The notes under the pieces are model-generated. The model ran no database searches, was not told where the DNA came from, and saw nothing but the letters and a program-made list of their open reading frames with translations. A stretch of 64,000 nt of DNA from contig CM070901.1 in assembly GCA_036417435.1 (NCBI GenBank), forward strand, positions 4,066,001-4,130,000, read 5' to 3'. Every line of letters starts with the position of its first letter. Within the stretch, counting starts at the first letter, position 1. This DNA is from Inia geoffrensis. Taxonomy: Eukaryota; Chordata; Mammalia; Artiodactyla; Iniidae. The translations under genes and the position numbers were made by a program. Below, piece by piece: positions 26,818 through 42,100 of this stretch.

Positions 26818-29800
26818 TTGATTTAATTGAAGTATAGTTGATTTACAATGTTTTGTTACTTTTGCTGTACAGCAAGTTGATTCAGTTATACACCTATCTG
26901 TCTGTCTATGCATTCTTTCTCATTTTCTTTTCCAGTGTGCTTTATCACAGGATATTGAATACAATTTCCTCTGGTATACACTACGACTTTGTTCCTTTTA
27001 TAAATTAATTAATTAAAATTAAAAATATTTTTATTTTATAGTTGAGTAACAATGCTGTGTTAGTTGCAGGTGTGCAGCAAATGATTCAGCTATACATTAT
27101 ATATGTCCCTATTCATTTTCATATTAATTCCCATTTAAGTTATTACAAAATATTGAGCAAAATCCCTGTACTATACAGTAGGTCCTTCTTTGTTATCTGT
27201 TTTAATACAAGAGTGTGTACATGTAAATCCTAAACCCCCGACCTATCCCTTCCCCCTACCCCATTCCCTCTGGTTACCATAAGTTTCTAATCTAAGACCG
27301 TAAGTCTGTTTCTGTTTTGTAAATATGTTCATTTGTATCATTTCTTTTTAGATTCCGTATACAAGCAATATTGTATGATATTCTTACTTCCCTTAGTATG
27401 ATAAACTCCACCTCCATCCATGTTGCTGGAAATGGCATTATTTCATTCTTTTTGTTGGCTGAGTAATATTCTTTGTGTATATGTACTGCATCTCCTTCAT
27501 CCATTCTTCTGTCAATGGACATTTTGGTTGCTTCTGTGTCTTGATCATTGTAACGAGTGCTGCAATGAATATTGGGATGCATGTATCCTTTAGAACTATG
27601 TATTTCTCTGATTATATGCCCAGGAGTGGGATTGCTGGATCATTTGGTAGGTCTACTTTTAGTTTTTCGAGCAATCCCCATACTGTTCTCTATAGTGTCT
27701 GTACCAATTTACATTTCCTTCGAGTATAGGAGGGTTCCCTTTTCTCCATGACCTGGTTCTTTCTCCATCCTGTGTGTAAGTTTGCCTCTGCTAACCCCAA
27801 ACTCCCAATCCATCTCTTCCATGCCTCCCCTCTCCCTGGCAACAACCAGTCACTTCTCTATGTCTGTGAGTCTGTTTCTTTTATGTAGATAATTTCTTTT
27901 GTGTCAGATTTTTCATTCCACATATAAGTGATAAGATATGGTATTTCTCCTTCTCTTTTTGACTTGCTTCACTTAGTGTGATCATCTCTAGCTCCATTCA
28001 TGTTGCTGCAAATGGCATTCTTTCAACCTTTGTTATGGCTGAGTAGTATTCCATTGTATATATATACCACAACTGCTTTAGCCAGTCATGTGTCAGTGAA
28101 CATTTTGGTTACTTTCATGTCTTGGCTATGGTTTATAGTGCTGCTGTGCACATAGGGATTTACATACCTTCTTTAATTAGAAGTTTCTCTGGATATATAC
28201 CCAGGAGTTGGGTTGCTGGAGCATAAGACAAGTCAATTTTTAGTTTTTTCAATAAGCTCCATACTGTTTTCCAAAGTGGCTGCACCAATGCATATTCCCA
28301 TGCACAGTGTAGGAGGGTTCCCTTTTCTCCACACCCGCTCCGGCATTTGGTATTTGTTGACATTTTAGTGATGGCCATTGTGACCTTTGTGAGGTGCTGC
28401 GTCATTGTAGTTTTGATTTGCATTTCTTTAATAATTACCGATGTTGAGAATCTTTTCATGTGCCCGTTTGGCCCTTTGTATGTCTTTGAGGAATGTCTTT
28501 GTAGGTCTTCTGCCCATTTTTTGATTGGGTCACTTTGGTTTTTGGTCGTTCCATTGTATGAGATATTTGTATATTTTGGAAATTAAGGCCTTGTCGGTTG
28601 CCTCATTTGCAAATAATTTCTCCCAGTCTGTAGGATGTCTTTCCTTTTTGTTTATGGTTTCCTTTACTGTGCCAACACGTTTAGTTTGATTAGGTCCTAT
28701 TTCTTGATTTCTGATTTTATTTCCATTACCCTAGGAGCCAAACCTAGAAAGATATTGCTGCAATTTATGTCAAAGTGTGTTCTAAGTTTTCCTCTGGGAG
28801 TCTTTTAGTATCCAGTTTTCCACTTAGGTTTTTAATTCATTTTGTGTTTCTTTTGGCATAGGGTGTTAAGAAGGTTCTACTTTCATTCTTTTCATGTAGC
28901 TGTCCAGTTTTCCCAACACCACTTATTGAGTAGATGGTATTTTCTCCATCGTATATTCTTGCCTCCTTTGTCTTAAATTAACTGACCATAGCTGCATGGT
29001 TTCTTTCTGTGCTTTCTTTCCTGTTTCATTGACCTATATGTTGGGTGTTTTGCCAGGAGGCCATAGTGTTTTGATTACTGTAGCCTGGTAATATAGTCTG
29101 AAGACAGGGAGAGTGATTCCTTCAGCTTCTTTCTTCTTTCCCAAGATTGTTTTGGTCATTCAGGGTCTTTTGTGTTTCCATACAAATTTAAATTTTTTGT
29201 GTTCTAGGTCTGTGAAAAATGCCCTTGGTCATTTGATAGGGATTTCATTGGATCTGTAGATTGTTCTGAACAGTGTGATAATTTTAACAATATTGATTCT
29301 TCCCATCCAAGAACAGGTCTTTCCTTCCACCTGTGTGTGTCGGCTTTAATTTCTTTCCTCAACATCTTATAGTTTTTGGAGTAAGGGTCTTTTGCCTCCA
29401 TAGGTAGGTTGATTTCTAAAATATTTTCTTCTATTTGATGCTGTGTTAAATGGGAATGTTTCCTGAGTTTCTCCTTCGGATCTTTCACTGATAGTGTATA
29501 GAAATGAAGCAGATTTCTCTGTAATAATTTTGTATCCTGCAACTTTACGGAATTCGTTGATGAGTTTTAGCAGTTTTCTGGTTGCCTCTTTAGACTTTTC
29601 TATGTGTACTAGCATGTCATATGCAAACAATGACAGTTTTACTTCTTCTTTCCAAGTTGGATTCTTTTTTTAATTTTTTCTCCTCTCTTGCTCTGGCTAG
29701 GACTTTGAAACTTATGTTATATAAAAATGGTGAGAGTGGGCTTGTTCATGATCTTGTTGTTCATTATCTTAGAGAAAATTCTTTCAGCTTTTCACCATCA

Positions 29801-30937
29801 AGTATGATATTAGGGCTGGGGTTGTCATATGTGGCCTTTATTACATTGAGGTATGTTTCTTCTGTGCCCCCCGTCTACAGAGTTATGTGGGGTTTTTTTT
29901 TTTTTTTATCATAAATGGATGTTGAATTTTATCGAAACTTTCCCTGCCTCTCTAGAAAGGATCATATGGTTTTTATGTTCAATTGGTGTATCACACTGAT
30001 TGATTTGTGGGTATTGAAAAATCCTTGCCTCTCTGGGGTAAATCCCACTTGATCATGATGTATAATCTTTTTAAGGTATTGTTGGATTCTGTTTGCTAAT
30101 ACTGTGTTGATGATTTTAGCGTCTATGTTCAACTGTGATATGGGCCTGTAATTATCTATTTTGTGTGTGATATCATTGTCTGTTTTTTTTTTTTTTAAAT
30201 CAGGGTGATGGTGGCCTCCTAGAATGAGTTCAGAAGTGCTCCTTCCTCTGCAAATATTTGGAAGATTTGCAGAAGGATAGGTGTTAACTCTTCTCTGAAT
30301 GTATGGTAGAAATTCCCTGTGAAGCCATCTGGTCCTGGGTTTTTGTTTGTTGGGACTTTGTAAATTACTGATTCAATTTCAGGAGTGGTAATTGCTCAGT
30401 TCATATATTTCAGTTCTTCCTGGTTCAGTTCTGGGAGATTGTACCTCTGTAAAAATGTGTTCATTTGCTGCAGAGTTTCCATTTTATTGTCACATAGTTG
30501 CTCATTGTAGTCTCTTAGGGTTCTTGGTATCTCTGTGATGTCAGTTGTAACTTCTTTTTCATTTCTACATTTACTGGTTTGGGCCCTCTCCCTTTTTCTC
30601 CTGATGAGTCTGGCTAAGGAGTATGAATATTGTTAATTTTTCGATGAACCAGGTTTTAGTTTCATTGATCTTTTCTTTGTTTGTTTTTTGTGTTTTAGGC
30701 TCTAGTTCATTTATTTCTGCTCAGATCGTTACGATTTCTTTCCTTCTACAAGTTTGGGTTTTGTTTGCTCATTTTTCTCTAGTTACGTTAGGTGTAAAGT
30801 TCCGTCATTTATCTAAGCTTTTTCTTCTTGTTACCGTGTATCACGAAAACCTTCCCTCTTAGAACTCCTTTTGCTGCATCCCGTAAGTTTTGGGTCATTG
30901 TGGTTTTGTTTTTACTTGTCCTTAGGGCTTTTAAAAA
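26818..30937 (-). repeat. Array unit B1 (4120 bp, block B)
   Basis: Complete unit with nested L1-beta at about 26999-27749. It carries the block-B diagnostic state FAYDM at the RT catalytic site on the minus strand. Its T-run at 29893-29907 is 15 bases and is followed by GGATGTTG. Confidence 0.92.
28160..28459 (-). pseudogene. L1-alpha ORF2 Cys-rich C-terminal remnant (block B)
   Basis: This minus-strand stretch of 99 codons carries the ORF2 C-terminal motif [18 protein letters not shown]. The L1 pattern is C-x3-C-x7-H-x4-C, and here the last Cys is Tyr. It continues into [20 protein letters not shown]. Copies lie at 32280, 36401 and 40523. The block-A equivalents are too broken to stay open. 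Confidence 0.8.
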
Positions 30938-33900
30938 TTGATTTAATTGAAGTATAGTTGATTTACAATGTTTTGTTACTTTTGCTGTACAGCAAGTTGA
31001 TTCAGTTATACACCTATCTGTCTGTCTATGCATTCTTTCTCATTTTCTTTTCCAGTGTGCTTTATCACAGGATATTGAATACAATTTCCTCTGGTATACA
31101 CTACGACTTTGTTCCTTTTATAAATTAATTAATTAAAATTAAAAATATTTTTATTTTATAGTTGAGTAACAATGCTGTGTTAGTTGCAGGTGTGCAGCAA
31201 ATGATTCAGCTATACATTATATATGTCCCTATTCATTTTCATATTAATTCCCATTTAAGTTATTACAAAATATTGAGCAAAATCCCTGTACTATACAGTA
31301 GGTCCTTCTTTGTTATCTGTTTTAATACAAGAGTGTGTACATGTAAATCCTAAACCCCCGACCTATCCCTTCCCCCTACCCCATTCCCTCTGGTTACCAT
31401 AAGTTTCTAATCTAAGACCGTAAGTCTGTTTCTGTTTTGTAAATATGTTCATTTGTATCATTTCTTTTTAGATTCCGTATACAAGCAATATTGTATGATA
31501 TTCTTACTTCCCTTAGTATGATAAACTCCACCTCCATCCATGTTGCTGGAAATGGCATTATTTCATTCTTTTTGTTGGCTGAGTAATATTCTTTGTGTAT
31601 ATGTACTGCATCTCCTTCATCCATTCTTCTGTCAATGGACATTTTGGTTGCTTCTGTGTCTTGATCATTGTAACGAGTGCTGCAATGAATATTGGGATGC
31701 ATGTATCCTTTAGAACTATGTATTTCTCTGATTATATGCCCAGGAGTGGGATTGCTGGATCATTTGGTAGGTCTACTTTTAGTTTTTCGAGCAATCCCCA
31801 TACTGTTCTCTATAGTGTCTGTACCAATTTACATTTCCTTCGAGTATAGGAGGGTTCCCTTTTCTCCATGACCTGGTTCTTTCTCCATCCTGTGTGTAAG
31901 TTTGCCTCTGCTAACCCCAAACTCCCAATCCATCTCTTCCATGCCTCCCCTCTCCCTGGCAACAACCAGTCACTTCTCTATGTCTGTGAGTCTGTTTCTT
32001 TTATGTAGATAATTTCTTTTGTGTCAGATTTTTCATTCCACATATAAGTGATAAGATATGGTATTTCTCCTTCTCTTTTTGACTTGCTTCACTTAGTGTG
32101 ATCATCTCTAGCTCCATTCATGTTGCTGCAAATGGCATTCTTTCAACCTTTGTTATGGCTGAGTAGTATTCCATTGTATATATATACCACAACTGCTTTA
32201 GCCAGTCATGTGTCAGTGAACATTTTGGTTACTTTCATGTCTTGGCTATGGTTTATAGTGCTGCTGTGCACATAGGGATTTACATACCTTCTTTAATTAG
32301 AAGTTTCTCTGGATATATACCCAGGAGTTGGGTTGCTGGAGCATAAGACAAGTCAATTTTTAGTTTTTTCAATAAGCTCCATACTGTTTTCCAAAGTGGC
32401 TGCACCAATGCATATTCCCATGCACAGTGTAGGAGGGTTCCCTTTTCTCCACACCCGCTCCGGCATTTGGTATTTGTTGACATTTTAGTGATGGCCATTG
32501 TGACCTTTGTGAGGTGCTGCGTCATTGTAGTTTTGATTTGCATTTCTTTAATAATTACCGATGTTGAGAATCTTTTCATGTGCCCGTTTGGCCCTTTGTA
32601 TGTCTTTGAGGAATGTCTTTGTAGGTCTTCTGCCCATTTTTTGATTGGGTCACTTTGGTTTTTGGTCGTTCCATTGTATGAGATATTTGTATATTTTGGA
32701 AATTAAGGCCTTGTCGGTTGCCTCATTTGCAAATAATTTCTCCCAGTCTGTAGGATGTCTTTCCTTTTTGTTTATGGTTTCCTTTACTGTGCCAACACGT
32801 TTAGTTTGATTAGGTCCTATTTCTTGATTTCTGATTTTATTTCCATTACCCTAGGAGCCAAACCTAGAAAGATATTGCTGCAATTTATGTCAAAGTGTGT
32901 TCTAAGTTTTCCTCTGGGAGTCTTTTAGTATCCAGTTTTCCACTTAGGTTTTTAATTCATTTTGTGTTTCTTTTGGCATAGGGTGTTAAGAAGGTTCTAC
33001 TTTCATTCTTTTCATGTAGCTGTCCAGTTTTCCCAACACCACTTATTGAGTAGATGGTATTTTCTCCATCGTATATTCTTGCCTCCTTTGTCTTAAATTA
33101 ACTGACCATAGCTGCATGGTTTCTTTCTGTGCTTTCTTTCCTGTTTCATTGACCTATATGTTGGGTGTTTTGCCAGGAGGCCATAGTGTTTTGATTACTG
33201 TAGCCTGGTAATATAGTCTGAAGACAGGGAGAGTGATTCCTTCAGCTTCTTTCTTCTTTCCCAAGATTGTTTTGGTCATTCAGGGTCTTTTGTGTTTCCA
33301 TACAAATTTAAATTTTTTGTGTTCTAGGTCTGTGAAAAATGCCCTTGGTCATTTGATAGGGATTTCATTGGATCTGTAGATTGTTCTGAACAGTGTGATA
33401 ATTTTAACAATATTGATTCTTCCCATCCAAGAACAGGTCTTTCCTTCCACCTGTGTGTGTCGGCTTTAATTTCTTTCCTCAACATCTTATAGTTTTTGGA
33501 GTAAGGGTCTTTTGCCTCCATAGGTAGGTTGATTTCTAAAATATTTTCTTCTATTTGATGCTGTGTTAAATGGGAATGTTTCCTGAGTTTCTCCTTCGGA
33601 TCTTTCACTGATAGTGTATAGAAATGAAGCAGATTTCTCTGTAATAATTTTGTATCCTGCAACTTTACGGAATTCGTTGATGAGTTTTAGCAGTTTTCTG
33701 GTTGCCTCTTTAGACTTTTCTATGTGTACTAGCATGTCATATGCAAACAATGACAGTTTTACTTCTTCTTTCCAAGTTGGATTCTTTTTTTAATTTTTTC
33801 TCCTCTCTTGCTCTGGCTAGGACTTTGAAACTTATGTTATATAAAAATGGTGAGAGTGGGCTTGTTCATGATCTTGTTGTTCATTATCTTAGAGAAAATT

Positions 33901-35058
33901 CTTTCAGCTTTTCACCATCAAGTATGATATTAGGGCTGGGGTTGTCATATGTGGCCTTTATTACATTGAGGTATGTTTCTTCTGTGCCCCCCGTCTACAG
34001 AGTTATGTGGGGTTTTTTTTTTTTTTTTATCATAAATGGATATTGAATTTTATCGAAACTTTCCCTGCCTCTCTAGAAAGGATCATATGGTTTTTATGTT
34101 CAATTGGTGTATCACACTGATTGATTTGTGGGTATTGAAAAATCCTTGCCTCTCTGGGGTAAATCCCACTTGATCATGATGTATAATCTTTTTAAGGTAT
34201 TGTTGGATTCTGTTTGCTAATACTGTGTTGATGATTTTAGCGTCTATGTTCAACTGTGATATGGGCCTGTAATTATCTATTTTGTGTGTGATATCATTGT
34301 CTGTTTTTTTTTTTTTTAAATCAGGGTGATGGTGGCCTCCTAGAATGAGTTCAGAAGTGCTCCTTCCTCTGCAAATATTTGGAAGATTTGCAGAAGGATA
34401 GGTGTTAACTCTTCTCTGAATGTATGGTAGAAATTCCCTGTGAAGCCATCTGGTCCTGGGTTTTTGTTTGTTGGGACTTTGTAAATTACTGATTCAATTT
34501 CAGGAGTGGTAATTGCTCAGTTCATATATTTCAGTTCTTCCTGGTTCAGTTCTGGGAGATTGTACCTCTGTAAAAATGTGTTCATTTGCTGCAGAGTTTC
34601 CATTTTATTGTCACATAGTTGCTCATTGTAGTCTCTTAGGGTTCTTGGTATCTCTGTGATGTCAGTTGTAACTTCTTTTTCATTTCTACATTTACTGGTT
34701 TGGGCCCTCTCCCTTTTTCTCCTGATGAGTCTGGCTAAGGAGTATGAATATTGTTAATTTTTCGATGAACCAGGTTTTAGTTTCATTGATCTTTTCTTTG
34801 TTTGTTTTTTGTGTTTTAGGCTCTAGTTCATTTATTTCTGCTCAGATCGTTACGATTTCTTTCCTTCTACAAGTTTGGGTTTTGTTTGCTCATTTTTCTC
34901 TAGTTACGTTAGGTGTAAAGTTCCGTCATTTATCTAAGCTTTTTCTTCTTGTTACCGTGTATCACGAAAACCTTCCCTCTTAGAACTCCTTTTGCTGCAT
35001 CCCGTAAGTTTTGGGTCATTGTGGTTTTGTTTTTACTTGTCCTTAGGGCTTTTAAAAA
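30938..35058 (-). repeat. Array unit B2 (4121 bp, block B)
   Basis: Complete unit with nested L1-beta at about 31119-31869. The only differences from B1 that I could find are a T-run of 16 instead of 15 near 34013-34028 and GGATATTG instead of GGATGTTG immediately after it. Confidence 0.92.
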
Positions 35059-38000
35059 TTGATTTAATTGAAGTATAGTTGATTTACAATGTTTTGTTAC
35101 TTTTGCTGTACAGCAAGTTGATTCAGTTATACACCTATCTGTCTGTCTATGCATTCTTTCTCATTTTCTTTTCCAGTGTGCTTTATCACAGGATATTGAA
35201 TACAATTTCCTCTGGTATACACTACGACTTTGTTCCTTTTATAAATTAATTAATTAAAATTAAAAATATTTTTATTTTATAGTTGAGTAACAATGCTGTG
35301 TTAGTTGCAGGTGTGCAGCAAATGATTCAGCTATACATTATATATGTCCCTATTCATTTTCATATTAATTCCCATTTAAGTTATTACAAAATATTGAGCA
35401 AAATCCCTGTACTATACAGTAGGTCCTTCTTTGTTATCTGTTTTAATACAAGAGTGTGTACATGTAAATCCTAAACCCCCGACCTATCCCTTCCCCCTAC
35501 CCCATTCCCTCTGGTTACCATAAGTTTCTAATCTAAGACCGTAAGTCTGTTTCTGTTTTGTAAATATGTTCATTTGTATCATTTCTTTTTAGATTCCGTA
35601 TACAAGCAATATTGTATGATATTCTTACTTCCCTTAGTATGATAAACTCCACCTCCATCCATGTTGCTGGAAATGGCATTATTTCATTCTTTTTGTTGGC
35701 TGAGTAATATTCTTTGTGTATATGTACTGCATCTCCTTCATCCATTCTTCTGTCAATGGACATTTTGGTTGCTTCTGTGTCTTGATCATTGTAACGAGTG
35801 CTGCAATGAATATTGGGATGCATGTATCCTTTAGAACTATGTATTTCTCTGATTATATGCCCAGGAGTGGGATTGCTGGATCATTTGGTAGGTCTACTTT
35901 TAGTTTTTCGAGCAATCCCCATACTGTTCTCTATAGTGTCTGTACCAATTTACATTTCCTTCGAGTATAGGAGGGTTCCCTTTTCTCCATGACCTGGTTC
36001 TTTCTCCATCCTGTGTGTAAGTTTGCCTCTGCTAACCCCAAACTCCCAATCCATCTCTTCCATGCCTCCCCTCTCCCTGGCAACAACCAGTCACTTCTCT
36101 ATGTCTGTGAGTCTGTTTCTTTTATGTAGATAATTTCTTTTGTGTCAGATTTTTCATTCCACATATAAGTGATAAGATATGGTATTTCTCCTTCTCTTTT
36201 TGACTTGCTTCACTTAGTGTGATCATCTCTAGCTCCATTCATGTTGCTGCAAATGGCATTCTTTCAACCTTTGTTATGGCTGAGTAGTATTCCATTGTAT
36301 ATATATACCACAACTGCTTTAGCCAGTCATGTGTCAGTGAACATTTTGGTTACTTTCATGTCTTGGCTATGGTTTATAGTGCTGCTGTGCACATAGGGAT
36401 TTACATACCTTCTTTAATTAGAAGTTTCTCTGGATATATACCCAGGAGTTGGGTTGCTGGAGCATAAGACAAGTCAATTTTTAGTTTTTTCAATAAGCTC
36501 CATACTGTTTTCCAAAGTGGCTGCACCAATGCATATTCCCATGCACAGTGTAGGAGGGTTCCCTTTTCTCCACACCCGCTCCGGCATTTGGTATTTGTTG
36601 ACATTTTAGTGATGGCCATTGTGACCTTTGTGAGGTGCTGCGTCATTGTAGTTTTGATTTGCATTTCTTTAATAATTACCGATGTTGAGAATCTTTTCAT
36701 GTGCCCGTTTGGCCCTTTGTATGTCTTTGAGGAATGTCTTTGTAGGTCTTCTGCCCATTTTTTGATTGGGTCACTTTGGTTTTTGGTCGTTCCATTGTAT
36801 GAGATATTTGTATATTTTGGAAATTAAGGCCTTGTCGGTTGCCTCATTTGCAAATAATTTCTCCCAGTCTGTAGGATGTCTTTCCTTTTTGTTTATGGTT
36901 TCCTTTACTGTGCCAACACGTTTAGTTTGATTAGGTCCTATTTCTTGATTTCTGATTTTATTTCCATTACCCTAGGAGCCAAACCTAGAAAGATATTGCT
37001 GCAATTTATGTCAAAGTGTGTTCTAAGTTTTCCTCTGGGAGTCTTTTAGTATCCAGTTTTCCACTTAGGTTTTTAATTCATTTTGTGTTTCTTTTGGCAT
37101 AGGGTGTTAAGAAGGTTCTACTTTCATTCTTTTCATGTAGCTGTCCAGTTTTCCCAACACCACTTATTGAGTAGATGGTATTTTCTCCATCGTATATTCT
37201 TGCCTCCTTTGTCTTAAATTAACTGACCATAGCTGCATGGTTTCTTTCTGTGCTTTCTTTCCTGTTTCATTGACCTATATGTTGGGTGTTTTGCCAGGAG
37301 GCCATAGTGTTTTGATTACTGTAGCCTGGTAATATAGTCTGAAGACAGGGAGAGTGATTCCTTCAGCTTCTTTCTTCTTTCCCAAGATTGTTTTGGTCAT
37401 TCAGGGTCTTTTGTGTTTCCATACAAATTTAAATTTTTTGTGTTCTAGGTCTGTGAAAAATGTCCTTGGTCATTTGATAGGGATTTCATTGGATCTGTAG
37501 ATTGTTCTGAACAGTGTGATAATTTTAACAATATTGATTCTTCCCATCCAAGAACAGGTCTTTCCTTCCACCTGTGTGTGTCGGCTTTAATTTCTTTCCT
37601 CAACATCTTATAGTTTTTGGAGTAAGGGTCTTTTGCCTCCATAGGTAGGTTGATTTCTAAAATATTTTCTTCTATTTGATGCTGTGTTAAATGGGAATGT
37701 TTCCTGAGTTTCTCCTTCGGATCTTTCACTGATAGTGTATAGAAATGAAGCAGATTTCTCTGTAATAATTTTGTATCCTGCAACTTTACGGAATTCGTTG
37801 ATGAGTTTTAGCAGTTTTCTGGTTGCCTCTTTAGACTTTTCTATGTGTACTAGCATGTCATATGCAAACAATGACAGTTTTACTTCTTCTTTCCAAGTTG
37901 GATTCTTTTTTTAATTTTTTCTCCTCTCTTGCTCTGGCTAGGACTTTGAAACTTATGTTATATAAAAATGGTGAGAGTGGGCTTGTTCATGATCTTGTTG

Positions 38001-39180
38001 TTCATTATCTTAGAGAAAATTCTTTCAGCTTTTCACCATCAAGTATGATATTAGGGCTGGGGTTGTCATATGTGGCCTTTATTACATTGAGGTATGTTTC
38101 TTCTGTGCCCCCCGTCTACAGAGTTATGTGGGGTTTTTTTTTTTTTTTTTATCATAAATGGATGTTGAATTTTATCGAAACTTTCCCTGCCTCTCTAGAA
38201 AGGATCATATGGTTTTTATGTTCAATTGGTGTATCACACTGATTGATTTGTGGGTATTGAAAAATCCTTGCCTCTCTGGGGTAAATCCCACTTGATCATG
38301 ATGTATAATCTTTTTAAGGTATTGTTGGATTCTGTTTGCTAATACTGTGTTGATGATTTTAGCGTCTATGTTCAACTGTGATATGGGCCTGTAATTATCT
38401 ATTTTGTGTGTGATATCATTGTCTGTTTTTTTTTTTTTTAAATCAGGGTGATGGTGGCCTCCTAGAATGAGTTCAGAAGTGCTCCTTCCTCTGCAAATAT
38501 TTGGAAGATTTGCAGAAGGATAGGTGTTAACTCTTCTCTGAATGTATGGTAGAAATTCCCTGTGAAGCCATCTGGTCCTGGGTTTTTGTTTGTTGGGACT
38601 TTGTAAATTACTGATTCAATTTCAGGAGTGGTAATTGCTCAGTTCATATATTTCAGTTCTTCCTGGTTCAGTTCTGGGAGATTGTACCTCTGTAAAAATG
38701 TGTTCATTTGCTGCAGAGTTTCCATTTTATTGTCACATAGTTGCTCATTGTAGTCTCTTAGGGTTCTTGGTATCTCTGTGATGTCAGTTGTAACTTCTTT
38801 TTCATTTCTACATTTACTGGTTTGGGCCCTCTCCCTTTTTCTCCTGATGAGTCTGGCTAAGGAGTATGAATATTGTTAATTTTTCGATGAACCAGGTTTT
38901 AGTTTCATTGATCTTTTCTTTGTTTGTTTTTTGTGTTTTAGGCTCTAGTTCATTTATTTCTGCTCAGATCGTTACGATTTCTTTCCTTCTACAAGTTTGG
39001 GTTTTGTTTGCTCATTTTTCTCTAGTTACGTTAGGTGTAAAGTTCCGTCATTTATCTAAGCTTTTTCTTCTTGTTACCGTGTATCACGAAAACCTTCCCT
39101 CTTAGAACTCCTTTTGCTGCATCCCGTAAGTTTTGGGTCATTGTGGTTTTGTTTTTACTTGTCCTTAGGGCTTTTAAAAA
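35059..39180 (-). repeat. Array unit B3 (4122 bp, block B)
   Basis: Complete unit with nested L1-beta at about 35240-35990. The T-run near 38134-38150 is 17 bases and is followed by GGATGTTG, as in B1. One private change is visible: AATGTCCTTGG at about 37460, where the neighbours have AATGCCCTTGG. Confidence 0.92.
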
Positions 39181-42100
39181 TTGATTTAATTGAAGTATAG
39201 TTGATTTACAATGTTTTGTTACTTTTGCTGTACAGCAAGTTGATTCAGTTATACACCTATCTGTCTGTCTATGCATTCTTTCTCATTTTCTTTTCCAGTG
39301 TGCTTTATCACAGGATATTGAATACAATTTCCTCTGGTATACACTACGACTTTGTTCCTTTTATAAATTAATTAATTAAAATTAAAAATATTTTTATTTT
39401 ATAGTTGAGTAACAATGCTGTGTTAGTTGCAGGTGTGCAGCAAATGATTCAGCTATACATTATATATGTCCCTATTCATTTTCATATTAATTCCCATTTA
39501 AGTTATTACAAAATATTGAGCAAAATCCCTGTACTATACAGTAGGTCCTTCTTTGTTATCTGTTTTAATACAAGAGTGTGTACATGTAAATCCTAAACCC
39601 CCGACCTATCCCTTCCCCCTACCCCATTCCCTCTGGTTACCATAAGTTTCTAATCTAAGACCGTAAGTCTGTTTCTGTTTTGTAAATATGTTCATTTGTA
39701 TCATTTCTTTTTAGATTCCGTATACAAGCAATATTGTATGATATTCTTACTTCCCTTAGTATGATAAACTCCACCTCCATCCATGTTGCTGGAAATGGCA
39801 TTATTTCATTCTTTTTGTTGGCTGAGTAATATTCTTTGTGTATATGTACTGCATCTCCTTCATCCATTCTTCTGTCAATGGACATTTTGGTTGCTTCTGT
39901 GTCTTGATCATTGTAACGAGTGCTGCAATGAATATTGGGATGCATGTATCCTTTAGAACTATGTATTTCTCTGATTATATGCCCAGGAGTGGGATTGCTG
40001 GATCATTTGGTAGGTCTACTTTTAGTTTTTCGAGCAATCCCCATACTGTTCTCTATAGTGTCTGTACCAATTTACATTTCCTTCGAGTATAGGAGGGTTC
40101 CCTTTTCTCCATGACCTGGTTCTTTCTCCATCCTGTGTGTAAGTTTGCCTCTGCTAACCCCAAACTCCCAATCCATCTCTTCCATGCCTCCCCTCTCCCT
40201 GGCAACAACCAGTCACTTCTCTATGTCTGTGAGTCTGTTTCTTTTATGTAGATAATTTCTTTTGTGTCAGATTTTTCATTCCACATATAAGTGATAAGAT
40301 ATGGTATTTCTCCTTCTCTTTTTGACTTGCTTCACTTAGTGTGATCATCTCTAGCTCCATTCATGTTGCTGCAAATGGCATTCTTTCAACCTTTGTTATG
40401 GCTGAGTAGTATTCCATTGTATATATATACCACAACTGCTTTAGCCAGTCATGTGTCAGTGAACATTTTGGTTACTTTCATGTCTTGGCTATGGTTTATA
40501 GTGCTGCTGTGCACATAGGGATTTACATACCTTCTTTAATTAGAAGTTTCTCTGGATATATACCCAGGAGTTGGGTTGCTGGAGCATAAGACAAGTCAAT
40601 TTTTAGTTTTTTCAATAAGCTCCATACTGTTTTCCAAAGTGGCTGCACCAATGCATATTCCCATGCACAGTGTAGGAGGGTTCCCTTTTCTCCACACCCG
40701 CTCCGGCATTTGGTATTTGTTGACATTTTAGTGATGGCCATTGTGACCTTTGTGAGGTGCTGCGTCATTGTAGTTTTGATTTGCATTTCTTTAATAATTA
40801 CCGATGTTGAGAATCTTTTCATGTGCCCGTTTGGCCCTTTGTATGTCTTTGAGGAATGTCTTTGTAGGTCTTCTGCCCATTTTTTGATTGGGTCACTTTG
40901 GTTTTTGGTCGTTCCATTGTATGAGATATTTGTATATTTTGGAAATTAAGGCCTTGTCGGTTGCCTCATTTGCAAATAATTTCTCCCAGTCTGTAGGATG
41001 TCTTTCCTTTTTGTTTATGGTTTCCTTTACTGTGCCAACACGTTTAGTTTGATTAGGTCCTATTTCTTGATTTCTGATTTTATTTCCATTACCCTAGGAG
41101 CCAAACCTAGAAAGATATTGCTGCAATTTATGTCAAAGTGTGTTCTAAGTTTTCCTCTGGGAGTCTTTTAGTATCCAGTTTTCCACTTAGGTTTTTAATT
41201 CATTTTGTGTTTCTTTTGGCATAGGGTGTTAAGAAGGTTCTACTTTCATTCTTTTCATGTAGCTGTCCAGTTTTCCCAACACCACTTATTGAGTAGATGG
41301 TATTTTCTCCATCGTATATTCTTGCCTCCTTTGTCTTAAATTAACTGACCATAGCTGCATGGTTTCTTTCTGTGCTTTCTTTCCTGTTTCATTGACCTAT
41401 ATGTTGGGTGTTTTGCCAGGAGGCCATAGTGTTTTGATTACTGTAGCCTGGTAATATAGTCTGAAGACAGGGAGAGTGATTCCTTCAGCTTCTTTCTTCT
41501 TTCCCAAGATTGTTTTGGTCATTCAGGGTCTTTTGTGTTTCCATACAAATTTAAATTTTTTGTGTTCTAGGTCTGTGAAAAATGCCCTTGGTCATTTGAT
41601 AGGGATTTCATTGGATCTGTAGATTGTTCTGAACAGTGTGATAATTTTAACAATATTGATTCTTCCCATCCAAGAACAGGTCTTTCCTTCCACCTGTGTG
41701 TGTCGGCTTTAATTTCTTTCCTCAACATCTTATAGTTTTTGGAGTAAGGGTCTTTTGCCTCCATAGGTAGGTTGATTTCTAAAATATTTTCTTCTATTTG
41801 ATGCTGTGTTAAATGGGAATGTTTCCTGAGTTTCTCCTTCGGATCTTTCACTGATAGTGTATAGAAATGAAGCAGATTTCTCTGTAATAATTTTGTATCC
41901 TGCAACTTTACGGAATTCGTTGATGAGTTTTAGCAGTTTTCTGGTTGCCTCTTTAGACTTTTCTATGTGTACTAGCATGTCATATGCAAACAATGACAGT
42001 TTTACTTCTTCTTTCCAAGTTGGATTCTTTTTTTAATTTTTTCTCCTCTCTTGCTCTGGCTAGGACTTTGAAACTTATGTTATATAAAAATGGTGAGAGT